Shown in pieces: positions 1 to 7,862 of a stretch of 37,660 nucleotides of DNA (positions within the stretch are counted from its first letter, which is position 1; each line of letters begins with the position of its first letter). The position numbers were made by a program, and so were the translations under genes. This stretch comes from Helicobacter labacensis (GTDB taxonomy: Bacteria; Campylobacterota; Campylobacteria; Campylobacterales; Helicobacteraceae), in assembly GCF_003660285.1 (NCBI RefSeq), contig NZ_QXQQ01000015.1:1-37660 (forward strand). The letters run 5' to 3'. The notes beneath the pieces are model-generated. The model was given only the letters and a program-made list of their open reading frames with translations. It was not told the origin of the DNA and ran no database searches.

Positions 1-224
1 TACCCCCACACCCATCAAGGTCTTAAATTGAAAAAAGTCCCCCTCCTTAACCCGCCTATAAGCCCACACCATAAACAAGATAGAGAGGATGACATTCAAA
101 CTCATCTGCACTCTAAAAACTCTGTCATCTGTGTGGCTAAATCACTAACTACATTCTCTGCAGACCCTTGAAAAAAGTTAATCACCTTAGCAAAGAAACT
201 CCCTGCAGGATATTTATCTACCAT
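1..224 (-). pseudogene. VirB6/TrbL-like type IV secretion protein, N-terminal part, frameshifted and cut by the window edge
   Basis: Read on the minus strand, an ATG at 224 opens a 40-residue frame starting MVDKYPAGSFFAKVINFF that stops at 102. The next frame carries on at once with FRVQMSLNVILSILF and a hydrophobic stretch, running off the window at base 1. Adding one T to the T5 run near 113 joins the two as TEFFRVQMSL, so this is one gene with a single-base deletion. The amphipathic N-terminus followed by a membrane segment and a basic loop resembles the start of VirB6/TrbL channel proteins of conjugative elements. That family call rests on pattern alone. Overlap with the end of the preceding gene suggests an operon. 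Whether the protein continues beyond the window cannot be seen. Confidence 0.4.
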
Positions 225-375
225 GCCTCCTCCCTGTGTTACGATTTAACTCCATTTTCAACCCCTCTAACCTACTCATCGTGCTAGCATTGAAATCTTT
301 GATAGCAGCAATGCCCTCCAACTTCTGCAAAGTTTCTCTCTTGCTCTCAGTATAGACATAGGGACTTTCTAAATG
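214..375 (-). pseudogene. C-terminal end of the gene preceding the VirB6-like fragment (conjugative element)
   Basis: A 53-codon minus-strand frame without its own start runs from the junction near 375 to a stop at 214. Its natural-looking, charged helical sequence includes YVYTESKRETLQKLEG and SRLEGLKMELNRNTG. It overlaps the ATG of the VirB6-like fragment by 11 bases, as co-transcribed genes often do. In conjugative clusters the gene before virB6 is commonly VirB5/TrbJ-like, so that is the best guess, but no diagnostic motif is visible. The frame begins exactly where the phage gpD gene ends, so its 5' part was lost in a rearrangement. Confidence 0.35.
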
Positions 376-611
376 CTAAAGCCCTTTCTGTAATTCTCCT
401 TGATCGCACTCACATAGAATGCGCCAAAGAAGTAGAGTTTATCCCAGCCTAAAAACAACTCTAATCTATCTCCAAACTTGGGCACTTTAGAATTAGTCGC
501 AAGTTTTATATTCAGGGTATCTGGATTGTCTCTCTCATAGTCGGTATAATCTAAGCTTTCTACCAACAAAGACGCGCCCTTGATACGCCATTGAGGGGTC
601 AAGCGTCGCAT
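369..611 (-). pseudogene. Phage late control gene D (baseplate hub) N-terminal fragment
   Basis: The product is about 80 residues, beginning MRRLTPQWRIKGASLLVE and containing GDRLELFLGWDKLYFFGAFY. This is the N-terminal beta-rich domain of the P2 gpD / phage late control D family, the hub/spike protein of contractile tails, which is usually over 300 residues. The start is the ATG at 611, which overlaps the stop of the tail X gene as TAATG; an ATG four codons upstream (623) is less likely. The frame ends right after KENYRKGFSI, and sequence from a different element follows at once. It is therefore a truncated, non-functional remnant. Confidence 0.7.
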
Positions 612-835
612 TAAAACCCCCATGGGGGGAGAATGTCTGTGGCAATCTCTTCTACTTCAAACACGGGCAAGATCACGCGCTCCCCACCTGCAAAGACATC
701 AATGTCTAAAAGCGCGATGTTTGCCAATAAAAACGCGTTGTAACCACTCTGGTAACCATTTTGCACAATCTCCCCATAGTGCTTGAAATAGATGCTATCC
801 CATCGATCGCCTTGTTTGGCAATGTATTCATTCAT
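611..835 (-). CDS. Phage tail protein X (LysM-like)
   Basis: A 74-residue protein beginning MNEYIAKQGDRWDSIYFKHY. The KQGDRWDSI opening and a later VILPVFE stretch match the short LysM-like tail protein X of P2-type phages (usually about 65-75 residues), which is needed for tail assembly. It looks intact. Its start overlaps the end of the upstream tail gene (stop at 828) and its stop overlaps the gpD start, the tight packing expected of a phage late operon. The flanking tape measure and gpD are broken, so it is probably no longer useful to a phage. The family call is fairly sure. Confidence 0.75.
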   Translation of the reverse strand: MNEYIAKQGDRWDSIYFKHYGEIVQNGYQSGYNAFLLANIALLDIDVFAGGERVILPVFEVEEIATDILPPWGF

Positions 836-1379
836 GCGCTAGCTCCTGAGCAAATATTTCATAGGCTTTGGCTAAAAGCCGCGCATTTTGCTCTTGGGCG
901 ATGAGATTAAAAGGTTTAGTTCTAAAATAAAACACCTGCGAGCCCCTAGGACTTCTTTGGCGACTATGGCTATAGAGTGTGCTTGAACTGGTGGTGATCC
1001 CAGCAAAACTTTGGGCGCGTCTTGTAGCTAAAAAGCCCTTATTGCGCACCTTTGTCTCCCCTCTTTTAGCTCCCAAAAAGCCCCCTTGGATGAAGAGATG
1101 ATCCCGTGGTCCTAACTTCACCAACACTCCCGTGCGCTTTTGGAGGCGTTTAAAGCGGTTTAAACTGAGCTTGTAAATGGCGTTTCTAATGGTAACTTCT
1201 AAGGTGTCTATTTGAGATTTTTTCGTCTTAGTCAAGCGTCTTATCGTCTTATTAGAGAGACTATAGCGCGTTCTAATGAGTTGTCTTTGCACTTTAGAAG
1301 TCTTAGTTAAAGTGCGGTTGAGCGCATTGTTACAAAAACGCGCCATGTCGTGGTAAAGCCCATCTATTTGCATGCTCAT
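828..1379 (-). CDS. Phage minor tail protein (gpU position, GpZ-like)
   Basis: About 183 very basic residues, rich in Arg and Lys. The segment ARFCNNALNRTLTKTSKVQRQ is followed by a sequence with several Gly-rich turns around GGFLGAKRGETKVRNKG. It lies between the tape measure and tail protein X, where P2/Mu-like phages encode gpU or a Z-like tail completion protein. The early 'ARFCNNALNRTL' pattern is typical of the prophage minor tail protein Z family. The frame opens with a TTG at 1385, but the ATG at 1379 is a more natural start and lies just after the tape-measure stop (1382-1384). The role in tail joining or completion is inferred from position. Confidence 0.5.
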   Translation of the reverse strand: MSMQIDGLYHDMARFCNNALNRTLTKTSKVQRQLIRTRYSLSNKTIRRLTKTKKSQIDTLEVTIRNAIYKLSLNRFKRLQKRTGVLVKLGPRDHLFIQGGFLGAKRGETKVRNKGFLATRRAQSFAGITTSSSTLYSHSRQRSPRGSQVFYFRTKPFNLIAQEQNARLLAKAYEIFAQELAHE

Positions 1380-1381
1380 CT

Positions 1382-2217
1382 TCAATCATCTTTATAAGAG
1401 TATTGCCCAATGCCTGCCTGCTTGATTGCCCCCGCAATGCTATGAGGATCGCCTTGGGTGTAGATGTTGATGGTTTGGGTGTTGTTGGAGTTGATCGAGC
1501 GGCTATCTGTGGTGTTTTGTGTGCTCTTTTGGGGACTAAGCGCGCTATAATCAAAGCTCCCTAACACGGGCAGGGCGCTTTGTTTGTCCTGCCCGGGTGT
1601 TTGTAGGGTGGGCAAAGTGAGTTTAGAAGTGTCGGTCAAAATATTCTTTTCCTCACCCCCAAAACCTAAAAATCCTGCCACCTTGCCTAGCACCCCGCTA
1701 AAGATGTTTTGATACCACTCCACCACCTTGCCTAAAAACTCTAATACGGGGCTTAACCACTCCAAAAGTCCCTGCCAAATAGATACAATACTCTCTTTCA
1801 ATCCCCCAAAGAGTTCTCCCATACTCCCCACACTCACCCCAAACAAGTTTAAAAGCTTGACAATGCCACTCCCTAAAAGCTCAAAAAACCAAGAAAACAC
1901 AGAAACCACAGGGCTTAGCACTGAGCCAATCGCGCCAAACACCGCTACCAATCCCTCCCAAAAGCTAGCCATCTTGGCTTTTAAGCCCTCCCAGATTTGG
2001 GCTAACCACGCCTTCACCACATCCCAGTGCTCCACCAAAGCATATACCGCCACTCCAATCAGGGCAATTGCAAGCCCAATACCCGAGCTCATCCAAGCTA
2101 AACGCATCAGCTTCATCGCCCCGCCAAAGAGATTAGCCGCTAACACAGAGGTGAGCCCAAATACCCTAGTTGCTACACTACTTAAAGTAATTTGCCCGGT
2201 CAGCAGTCTATAACTCT
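1382..2217 (-). pseudogene. Phage tail tape measure protein, C-terminal fragment
   Basis: The minus-strand frame is open from about 2217 to a stop at 1382, with no start at the 5' side. The product is alanine/glycine-rich with long hydrophobic helices (GIGLAIALIGVAVYALVEHW, VVSVFSWFFELLGSGIVKLL) and a polar tail with TDSRSINSNNTQTINIY. Trp-rich helical repeats such as LAQIWEGLKAKMASFWEGL are typical of the C-terminal half of phage tape measure proteins, which set tail length. Readable sequence continues upstream of the GTG at 2146 (GQITLSSVATRVFGL) until the IS607 relic begins near 2219. The element evidently interrupted or replaced the N-terminal part. Confidence 0.65.
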
Positions 2218-2218
2218 C

Positions 2219-2579
2219 TATCGGACAAGCAAGGTTTTAGGTGCAAGCAAGGTTTTAGGTGTGAGCATCCAAACTCTGTGTAATTGGGAAAAGAGAGATT
2301 TATTGAAGCCTGATAGTTTCACTAAAGGTGGAGAGCGCAGATACAAGTTAGAAACTTTGAAAAGCATTAATAAGAACATCGTGTTTTGCAATGACAAGCG
2401 CAAGACTATCGCTTACGCTCGTGCGTCTAGTGCTGATTAAGGAGGATTAATTAGACAGGCACAAGTCTTAGAACTCTATTGCTCAGTTACTAGGCTTTAG
2501 CTATGAAGTGATCCAAGACTTAGGATCTAGAATGAATTATTATGGGAAGGGTTTGACCAAGCTTTTAAATCTCATTTAG
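2219..2579 (+). pseudogene. IS607-family serine transposase (TnpA) relic
   Basis: The first frame gives a MerR-like helix-turn-helix (VLGVSIQTLCNWEKRDLLKP, then GGERRYKLETL) followed by KRKTIAYARASSAD, the start of the serine-recombinase domain with its YAR.SS motif. A stop then interrupts it. The protein continues in other frames as RQAQVLELYCS and then LLGFSYEVIQDLGSRMNYYGKGLTKLLNLI before another stop. This order (MerR HTH, then resolvase fold) is specific to IS607 TnpA, about 215 residues when intact. At least two frameshifts or stops and loss of the C-terminus make it dead. No TnpB accessory gene is recognisable after it. Confidence 0.8.
2226..2261 (+). repeat. Perfect 18-bp tandem duplication inside the IS607 HTH
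   Basis: The unit CAAGCAAGGTTTTAGGTG occurs twice, head to tail, at 2226-2243 and 2244-2261 without mismatch. It duplicates six codons in frame (SKVLGA, then SKVLGV), just before the helix-turn-helix of the transposase relic. Confidence 0.9.
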
Positions 2580-2733
2580 AGGGTGAACCATCCGCTTGCT
2601 ACCATTGCACTCTAGTTATTTTGCCTCTCCGTATTGTTATTGATGCTCGTGCTTGCTTGGACAAACACAAAGTGAATAGCGCATGGGCAAAAGATTTCTA
2701 AATTGCGCTTGACTTGTGCGCTGTGGTATCCCA

Positions 2734-2930
2734 TTCTTCCATTTCATCGCCCAAAACCTCCGCTTTGATACCACCAATTAGAGATTGCAGAGAGAAAACT
2801 CATCGGCGAACGCACCAGTGGCTTACAAGTCCTCGCTTGTCCACCAAGAAAATGGGGAAAGAGAAGGGGTTAAAGCTACGCATAGATCAGCAGAGCGTAC
2901 ATAAAGTGGGATTAACAACATCCGACCAGC
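2734..2930 (+). pseudogene. Possible serine DNA invertase/resolvase relic
   Basis: No intact frame exists, but three frames in succession give pieces resembling the second half of Hin/Gin-type serine recombinases. FFHFIAQ appears near 2734, ERKLIGERTSGLQ followed by PRKWGKRRG at 2778-2873, and GLKLRIDQQSVHKVG near 2862-2910. The family pattern is FFHFIA..., ER.LI.ERT..GL, then a basic Gly/Arg stretch leading to the C-terminal HTH. The IS607 transposase has no such segment, so this would be a separate recombinase. Mu-like phages carry a Gin invertase near their tail genes, which fits the setting. Identification is by motif only. Confidence 0.4.
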
Positions 2931-3051
2931 AAAAAACCCACAAACACCCCCACAAACCGCTCCGCTGTCAAAATAGGTAGCCATCTCCAGAGGATTACAA
3001 CGCGAGCGACCTCAATATTATCACGATTCCCTATCCCCACCAATAGACCAG

Positions 3052-5130
3052 TTAGCCCTTGCGTTTTTCTACAATCTCCTTGGCGATGTTAGCGGGCACT
3101 TCGCCATAGTGATCGAACTCCATAGAATAAGTCCCACGCCCCTGTGTCGCTGAACGCAAATCGGTAGAGTAGCCAAACATCTCCACCAAGGGCACAAAAG
3201 CATTCACAATTTTAAGCCCTAATCTGTCATCCATCGCGTTGATCTGCCCCCTACGGCGGTTCAAATCCCCGATCACATCTCCCATATACTCCTCAGGCAC
3301 TTCCACTTCCACTTTCATCATAGGCTCTAAGAGCACAGGGTTTGCTGCACGGCTAGCTTCTTTAAAAGCCATCGATCCAGCGATTTTAAACGCCATTTCA
3401 GAGGAGTCCACCTCGTGGTAACTCCCATCATAGAGCGTTACCTTAAAATCCACCACCGGGTAGCCTGCCAAGACCCCACTTTGCATCGCCTCTTGGATGC
3501 CCTTGTCCACTGCCGGGATATACTCTTTAGGGATCACTCCCCCACTAATTTCATTGACAAATTCATACCCGCTACCCGGGTCTTTGGGCTCAAGCTTGAT
3601 GAAGACATGCCCATATTGCCCACGCCCACCAGATTGTTTGGCGTATTTATGCTCTTTTTGCACCGCGCTTCTAATGGTCTCCCTAAACGCCACTTGGGGT
3701 TGCCCCACCTCTGCTTCTACCTTGAATTCGCGTTTCAAGCGATCCACGATGATCTCTAGGTGCAACTCACCCATGCCCCCAATCAAAGTTTGCCCCGTTT
3801 CTTCTTGGGTCATCACCCTAAAACTAGGGTCTTCTTCAGCCAACTTGCCTAAAGCCACGCCCATTTTTTCTTGATCCGCCTTAGTCTTGGGCTCTACAGC
3901 GATATGAATCACCGGCTCAGGAAACTCCATGCGCTCCAACACCACCGGACTTTTCTCATTACAAAGAGTGTCCCCCGTCAAGGTGTCTTTGAGTCCTACA
4001 AAGGCGCAAATCTCACCAGCGTAGACCTCTTTAATGTCCTCGCGCTTGTTAGAGTGCATTTTCAAAAGCCGTCCCACGCGCTCTTTTTTATCCTTAGTGG
4101 AGTTGTAAATATAGCTCCCCGATTCTAATTTACCCCGATAAGCGCGCACAAAAGTGAGTTGCCCCACAAAGGGATCGGTCATGATTTTAAAAGCCAACCC
4201 GGCAAAATCCCCCTCATCGCTAGATTGCACCTTGATCTCTTCTTCGTTTCTAGGGTCTATGCCCTTGATGTCGGCTACCTCTGTAGGGGCAGGCAGGTAG
4301 TCAATCACCGCATCTAGCAAAGTTTGCACACCCTTATTTTTAAAAGAAGATCCACAGAGCATGGGAATGAGTGCCATATTCAAACATCCGATTTTAATGG
4401 CGCGCTTGATCTCCTCCACACCCAAATCCTCGCCTGCTAGATACTTTTCCATCAAAACTTCATCGTGTTCAGCCACCGCTTCTAAGAGTTTGTCGCGATA
4501 TTCTTGAGCTTTTGCCTGCAAATCGCTAGGGATGTCTTGCACCTCGTATTTAGCCCCCATCGCCTCGTTATTCCATACAATCGCTTTCATGGCGACTAGA
4601 TCGATCACGCCGACAAAAGTGTCTTCTGCGCCAATAGGGATATTGATGGGCACGGGGTTAGCTTTTAAGCGTTCCTTAATTTGATTCTCCACGCTGTAGA
4701 AATTTGCCCCGATGCGATCCATTTTATTGACAAAGACGATGCGGGGCACGCCGTATTTATTGGCTTGCCGCCACACGGTTTCGCTTTGGGGTTGCACCCC
4801 ACCCACTGAGCAAAATACCGCCACAGCCCCATCCAGCACGCGCATGGATCGCTCCACTTCAATGGTGAAATCCACATGCCCGGGGGTGTCTATCAAATTA
4901 ATTTGGTGGTCTTGCCAAAAGCAGGTGGTAGCCGCTGAAGTGATGGTGATCCCACGCTCTTTTTCTTGTTCCATCCAGTCCATAGTCGCCGCGCCGTCAT
5001 GCACTTCGCCAATCTTGTGGCTGACACCGGTGTAAAACAAGATTCTCTCTGAAGTGGTGGTTTTGCCCGCATCAATATGGGCGGCGATCCCAATATTTCT
5101 AATTCTCTCTAGGGGTGTTTTGCGTGCCAT
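3052..5130 (-). CDS. fusA: Elongation factor G
   Basis: A 692-residue translational GTPase that drives ribosomal translocation and, with ribosome recycling factor, ribosome splitting. The G domain is complete: AHIDAGKTT (17-25, P-loop), DTPGHVDF (81-88) and NKMD (135-138). Domain IV/V signatures follow ([11 protein letters not shown], and [20 protein letters not shown]). The length matches bacterial EF-G. It is the third gene of an rpsL-rpsG-fusA operon, starting 9 bases after rpsG, the conserved 'str' arrangement without tuf attached. No insertions or damaged motifs were seen. Its 3' end faces the mobile-element debris, with no clear terminator hairpin between. Confidence 0.98.
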   Translation of the reverse strand: MARKTPLERIRNIGIAAHIDAGKTTTSERILFYTGVSHKIGEVHDGAATMDWMEQEKERGITITSAATTCFWQDHQINLIDTPGHVDFTIEVERSMRVLDGAVAVFCSVGGVQPQSETVWRQANKYGVPRIVFVNKMDRIGANFYSVENQIKERLKANPVPINIPIGAEDTFVGVIDLVAMKAIVWNNEAMGAKYEVQDIPSDLQAKAQEYRDKLLEAVAEHDEVLMEKYLAGEDLGVEEIKRAIKIGCLNMALIPMLCGSSFKNKGVQTLLDAVIDYLPAPTEVADIKGIDPRNEEEIKVQSSDEGDFAGLAFKIMTDPFVGQLTFVRAYRGKLESGSYIYNSTKDKKERVGRLLKMHSNKREDIKEVYAGEICAFVGLKDTLTGDTLCNEKSPVVLERMEFPEPVIHIAVEPKTKADQEKMGVALGKLAEEDPSFRVMTQEETGQTLIGGMGELHLEIIVDRLKREFKVEAEVGQPQVAFRETIRSAVQKEHKYAKQSGGRGQYGHVFIKLEPKDPGSGYEFVNEISGGVIPKEYIPAVDKGIQEAMQSGVLAGYPVVDFKVTLYDGSYHEVDSSEMAFKIAGSMAFKEASRAANPVLLEPMMKVEVEVPEEYMGDVIGDLNRRRGQINAMDDRLGLKIVNAFVPLVEMFGYSTDLRSATQGRGTYSMEFDHYGEVPANIAKEIVEKRKG

Positions 5131-5139
5131 AAGCCTCCC

Positions 5140-5610
<471 letters not shown>

Positions 5611-5616
5611 CTACCT

Positions 5617-6009
5617 TTATTTTTTCTTTTCTGCGCCGGCTTTGGCTTTTTTAGCCCCGTATTTGCTACGAGAAACCGATCGTTTATTCACCCCGGCTGT
5701 GTCTAACGCCCCACGCACAATGTGGTATTTTACCCCGGGCAAGTCTTTTACCCTGCCCCCTCTAACTAGGACAATGGAGTGTTCTTGCAAATTATGCCCT
5801 TCCCCAGGAATATAACTGATGACTTCAAACTTGCTAGTGAGGCGCACTTTGGCGACTTTTCTTAAGGCTGAATTAGGTTTTTTGGGTGTGGTGGTATAAA
5901 CCCGTGTGCAAACCCCCCTTCTTTGAGGGCATTCCACCAAAGCGGGCGATTTGGTCTTTTTGAGGATTTTCTTCCTTTCTTTGCGGATCAATTGGTTGAT
6001 AGTAGGCAC
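5617..6009 (-). CDS. rpsL: 30S ribosomal protein S12
   Basis: 130 residues with the invariant core [20 protein letters not shown] and [14 protein letters not shown]12 sits at the decoding centre and controls accuracy. The streptomycin-determining lysines, Lys43 and Lys88, are both unchanged, so by family knowledge the encoded S12 is of the drug-sensitive type. The start is GTG at 6009, preceded by AAGGGAAG as ribosome-binding site. It is the first gene of the rpsL-rpsG-fusA operon. The C-terminal Lys/Ala-rich tail ([11 protein letters not shown]) is a few residues longer than in E. coli and common in this lineage. Confidence 0.98.
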   Translation of the reverse strand: MPTINQLIRKERKKILKKTKSPALVECPQRRGVCTRVYTTTPKKPNSALRKVAKVRLTSKFEVISYIPGEGHNLQEHSIVLVRGGRVKDLPGVKYHIVRGALDTAGVNKRSVSRSKYGAKKAKAGAEKKK

Positions 6010-6042
6010 TGCTTCCCTTTTTAAATAAGTTCAAAAACGCCC

Positions 6043-6048
6043 ATTATA
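6043..6048 (-). promoter_or_regulatory. -10 element of the rpsL-rpsG-fusA promoter
   Basis: TATAAT on the minus strand in the context GTGTATAATGGGCG, 33 bases upstream of the rpsL GTG. No convincing -35 is present, as is usual in Helicobacter. An A/T-rich tract (AAGATTTTTTAG) precedes it. Confidence 0.7.
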
Positions 6049-6175
6049 CACTAAAAAATCTTGATTTTAACTTCACCCACAAGAGAAGCGCAAGAGCAGA
6101 GAGATTTCTGCGGATCTTATAGCGATCCCCGCACCTTTATGCGAATCAGCACAAAAATCTAAACATCTGAAAATA

Positions 6176-6346
6176 CTATTCTTCATTGTCCTTGAGACTT
6201 AACAACCCCCCCACCACAGCCCCTACACCGGCACCTACCAAAGTGCCTACCAAAGGCACCATAGAACCTAAAAAGCCCCCAATGGCAAAACCGGCTAAGG
6301 GCTTGGGGACCTTGGGGGGTTTGGAGTTTGTTGGGTTATTTTGCAT
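6176..6346 (-). CDS. Small glycine-rich membrane protein (56 aa)
   Basis: A 57-codon frame from ATG 6346 to TAG 6176. A polar, proline-rich start (MQNNPTNSKPPKVPKPL) is followed by one long Gly/Val/Leu-rich hydrophobic stretch containing AIGGFLGSMVPLVGTLVGAG and GAVVGGLL, then an acidic end. Repeated GxxxG spacing is the glycine-zipper pattern, which mediates tight helix packing or pore-like oligomers in membranes. It is the last gene of the four-gene cassette, 9 bases after the 52-residue gene. I recognise no family; a holin-like or immunity-like membrane role is only a thought. Coding is supported by spacing, composition and position. Confidence 0.6.
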   Translation of the reverse strand: MQNNPTNSKPPKVPKPLAGFAIGGFLGSMVPLVGTLVGAGVGAVVGGLLSLKDNEE

Positions 6347-6355
6347 CTTACAAGG

Positions 6356-6514
6356 TTATTTTAACTTTTTCATTGTCTGTTCAGCCATACCCGCGGTAAC
6401 CGCAGATACAGTTCTGCAAAGCCACCCAACAAGCTCTGTTGAGCCTTCGTATTTCTTTTTATTCGCTTCAGTCCTCGCCTTGATGTCCTCTAATTTTTGC
6501 AATCTGTCATCCAT
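6356..6514 (-). CDS. Small helical protein (52 aa), third gene of the TerB cassette
   Basis: A 53-codon frame from ATG 6514 to TAA 6356, starting 9 bases after the TerB-like gene ends and ending 9 bases before the next start. The N-terminal half (MDDRLQKLEDIKARTEANKK) is strongly charged and probably helical. The middle (ELVGWLCRTVSAVTAGMAEQ) is moderately hydrophobic and could lie on or in a membrane. No family is recognised. The regular spacing on both sides is the main reason to believe it is a gene. Confidence 0.6.
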   Translation of the reverse strand: MDDRLQKLEDIKARTEANKKKYEGSTELVGWLCRTVSAVTAGMAEQTMKKLK

Positions 6515-6523
6515 GTTGTCTTC

Positions 6524-6910
6524 CTAATCCAACAACCTTACCGCTTCTTGGTAAAGCATAAAATTTTTCACCACCCAATCTTTGAGTTGATCCACCTTAT
6601 GCGTGGATACGCCCATCTCTTTGGCATAAGAGTAGATGGTATCTCGTTCATTGTCATGCCAACGGCTATCGGCTAGTGCCACAGAGGTTAATTCTAGCAA
6701 TACGGCATGTTTGGCGTGGTTGGTGTTAAAGAGTTTACCCAGCTCGCTTAAAGGCACTTCTTTTTCACTAATGCCATACTCGCATTGCTTTTTGATCACA
6801 TCCAGCGCGCCTAGTTGCAATTCATGCAACACGCCATCGGCTTCAATGACTTTTCTAGCCAAATACAAAAACACTTGTTGTTGTTCAACACTCAAATCTT
6901 GGATAAACAT
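6524..6910 (-). CDS. TerB-like domain protein
   Basis: A 128-residue, all-helical, acidic protein. ARKVIEADGVLHELQL and VALADSRWHDNERDTIYSYA are the two paired acidic-helix motifs (A..AD...  and LADG..H..E) of the TerB/DjlA-N family, known from tellurite resistance, stress and some anti-phage operons, where the acidic residues bind metal. In the second motif the usual Gly after Asp is replaced (ADSRWH). The protein is essentially just the domain. It is the second gene of a four-gene minus-strand cassette, 25 bases after the finger-protein gene. The family is fairly sure; the process served is unknown. Confidence 0.75.
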   Translation of the reverse strand: MFIQDLSVEQQQVFLYLARKVIEADGVLHELQLGALDVIKKQCEYGISEKEVPLSELGKLFNTNHAKHAVLLELTSVALADSRWHDNERDTIYSYAKEMGVSTHKVDQLKDWVVKNFMLYQEAVRLLD

Positions 6911-6935
6911 GTTTGTTTCTTGTGGGTTTAAAGTT

Positions 6936-7235
6936 TTAAGCCCATTTGCCAGAGCCTTTAAGCTCTACGGCGATTGTGTCTGCCTTGACATCCCAAGAGC
7001 TATTATCTGCTGGATTGCAGCTCGAACAAACCGGCACAACCCACCAACTGCGCTCATCGTCCAAATACACATGCGCGCCCCGATCGGCACTATTAGAACA
7101 GCCATAAATACAGCATTTTGGGCTAGATTTGCCGGTTTCCTTCTTCCAAAACTCAATCCACGAACGCTCAACTTTGGGTCTGTGGTTGGTCGTATTCGTG
7201 ATATGCGTAATGGCAGTGAAAGTCCTTTTACCCAT
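6936..7235 (-). CDS. Cys-rich (HNH/zinc-finger-like) small protein
   Basis: 99 residues starting MGKRTFTAITHITNTTNHRP. The core SPKCCIYGCSNSADRGAHVY followed by WWVVPVCSSCNPAD has a CCxxxC knuckle, a GAHV histidine and a VPVCSSCN knuckle. This arrangement resembles the metal-binding half of HNH-type fingers (C..C, H, C..CN). It lacks the rest of a nuclease active site that I would expect, so it may bind metal or nucleic acid without cutting. It is the promoter-proximal gene of the cassette, with a leader of about 25 bases and a weak AGAGAG ribosome-binding site. No characterised homologue is recalled. Confidence 0.65.
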   Translation of the reverse strand: MGKRTFTAITHITNTTNHRPKVERSWIEFWKKETGKSSPKCCIYGCSNSADRGAHVYLDDERSWWVVPVCSSCNPADNSSWDVKADTIAVELKGSGKWA

Positions 7236-7256
7236 TTGTTACTCTCTTTTCTAAGT

Positions 7257-7571
7257 TTAGACACCTATTATACAGAGCCATAGAAAGAGAGTCAAGGGGT
7301 CTTGGGGGTGGGTAAAACCACTACTAAAGATTTTAGCCTGTTTCCTGCAAAACAACGACTCCCCCACCACTAAAAACCCATACCCCAATAAAACAAACAG
7401 GCAACGCCCTACAATCCAGTCCCATAGATTTGCTCTTGAATAAAAATACTCCATAATCCACGATGCCTTAATAACACCAACAATGCCAAAGAACACATGT
7501 TCATGGCTAAGGATAAAGCCAAATTGGGCAAAAATCCTTGTCTGCACACTTGAATAACACCACAGCACCAC
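7257..7571 (-). CDS. Doubtful small membrane protein ORF
   Basis: A 104-codon minus-strand frame with three hydrophobic stretches: HVFFGIVGVIKASWIMEYF, GRCLFVLLGYGFLVVGESLF and LTLFLWLCIIGV. It starts with GTG, has no clear ribosome-binding site, and its last 12 codons are the promoter of the finger/TerB cassette, an odd place for a real gene to end. It could be a decayed gene or a chance open frame in T-rich DNA. No family recognised. Confidence 0.25.
   Translation of the reverse strand: MVLWCYSSVQTRIFAQFGFILSHEHVFFGIVGVIKASWIMEYFYSRANLWDWIVGRCLFVLLGYGFLVVGESLFCRKQAKIFSSGFTHPQDPLTLFLWLCIIGV
7267..7295 (-). promoter_or_regulatory. Near-consensus promoter of the finger/TerB cassette
   Basis: On the minus strand TTGACT (7290-7295) and TATAAT (7267-7272) are separated by exactly 17 bases. 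The predicted start is near 7260, about 25 bases before the first ATG at 7235. A good -35 is rare in Helicobacter, so this should be a strong, largely activator-independent promoter. Confidence 0.75.
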
Positions 7572-7620
7572 TTTTTTATCCCAAAGAGGGATACAACGCC
7601 TTCAAGATCTAGCCATGGGG

Positions 7621-7780
7621 TTATGCTGTGCGCTGGTGATAAACATAGCGTATTTCAAAATCTTTGTCATGCCGTGCCAACACTCTCTTCTGCCCTCTTT
7701 GACACTTCAATGGCACATTAAGCTCCCAAATGGCTTTGCTTATTAGACCTCCTTCTAAGCCTTTGCTTTCTCTTGTAGAT
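7621..7780 (-). pseudogene. Unidentified C-terminal gene relic
   Basis: A minus-strand frame, open from about 7875, ends at TAA 7621. Its last 50 residues read like real protein: ESKGLEGGLISKAIWELN, then PLKCQRGQKRVLARHDKDFE and IRYVYHQRTA. There is no plausible start, since the upstream part overlaps the dba promoter and start region on the other strand. I read it as the surviving tail of a lost gene. I cannot name the family. Confidence 0.3.
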
Positions 7781-7820
7781 GTGTTGCATCGTATTGCTGG
7801 TATGTAAGGCGCGTTTGTGC

Positions 7821-7826
7821 TATACT
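7821..7826 (+). promoter_or_regulatory. Extended -10 of the dba-dsbI operon
   Basis: TGCTATACT (extended -10, hexamer TATACT) lies 36 bases upstream of the dba ATG at 7863. No -35 is evident. Confidence 0.6.
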
Positions 7827-7862
7827 CTGCGCTTTTGGGGGATGTTGAGAAAAAGGGGTGTG

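Noticed and set aside
1728-2213. 161-codon plus-strand frame over the tape-measure gene
   Set aside because: Ser/Pro/Asn-rich shadow of a coding strand whose product has clear tape-measure character.
6085-6145. Hairpins GGATC...GATCC and GCAGA...TCTGC between the cassette end and rpsL
   Set aside because: Stems are only five base pairs and no U run follows, so I do not call a terminator.
6186-6527. 113-codon plus-strand frame
   Set aside because: It is the antisense of the two small cassette genes; Pro/Thr-rich composition is the mirror of Gly/Val codons, and it has no ribosome-binding site.
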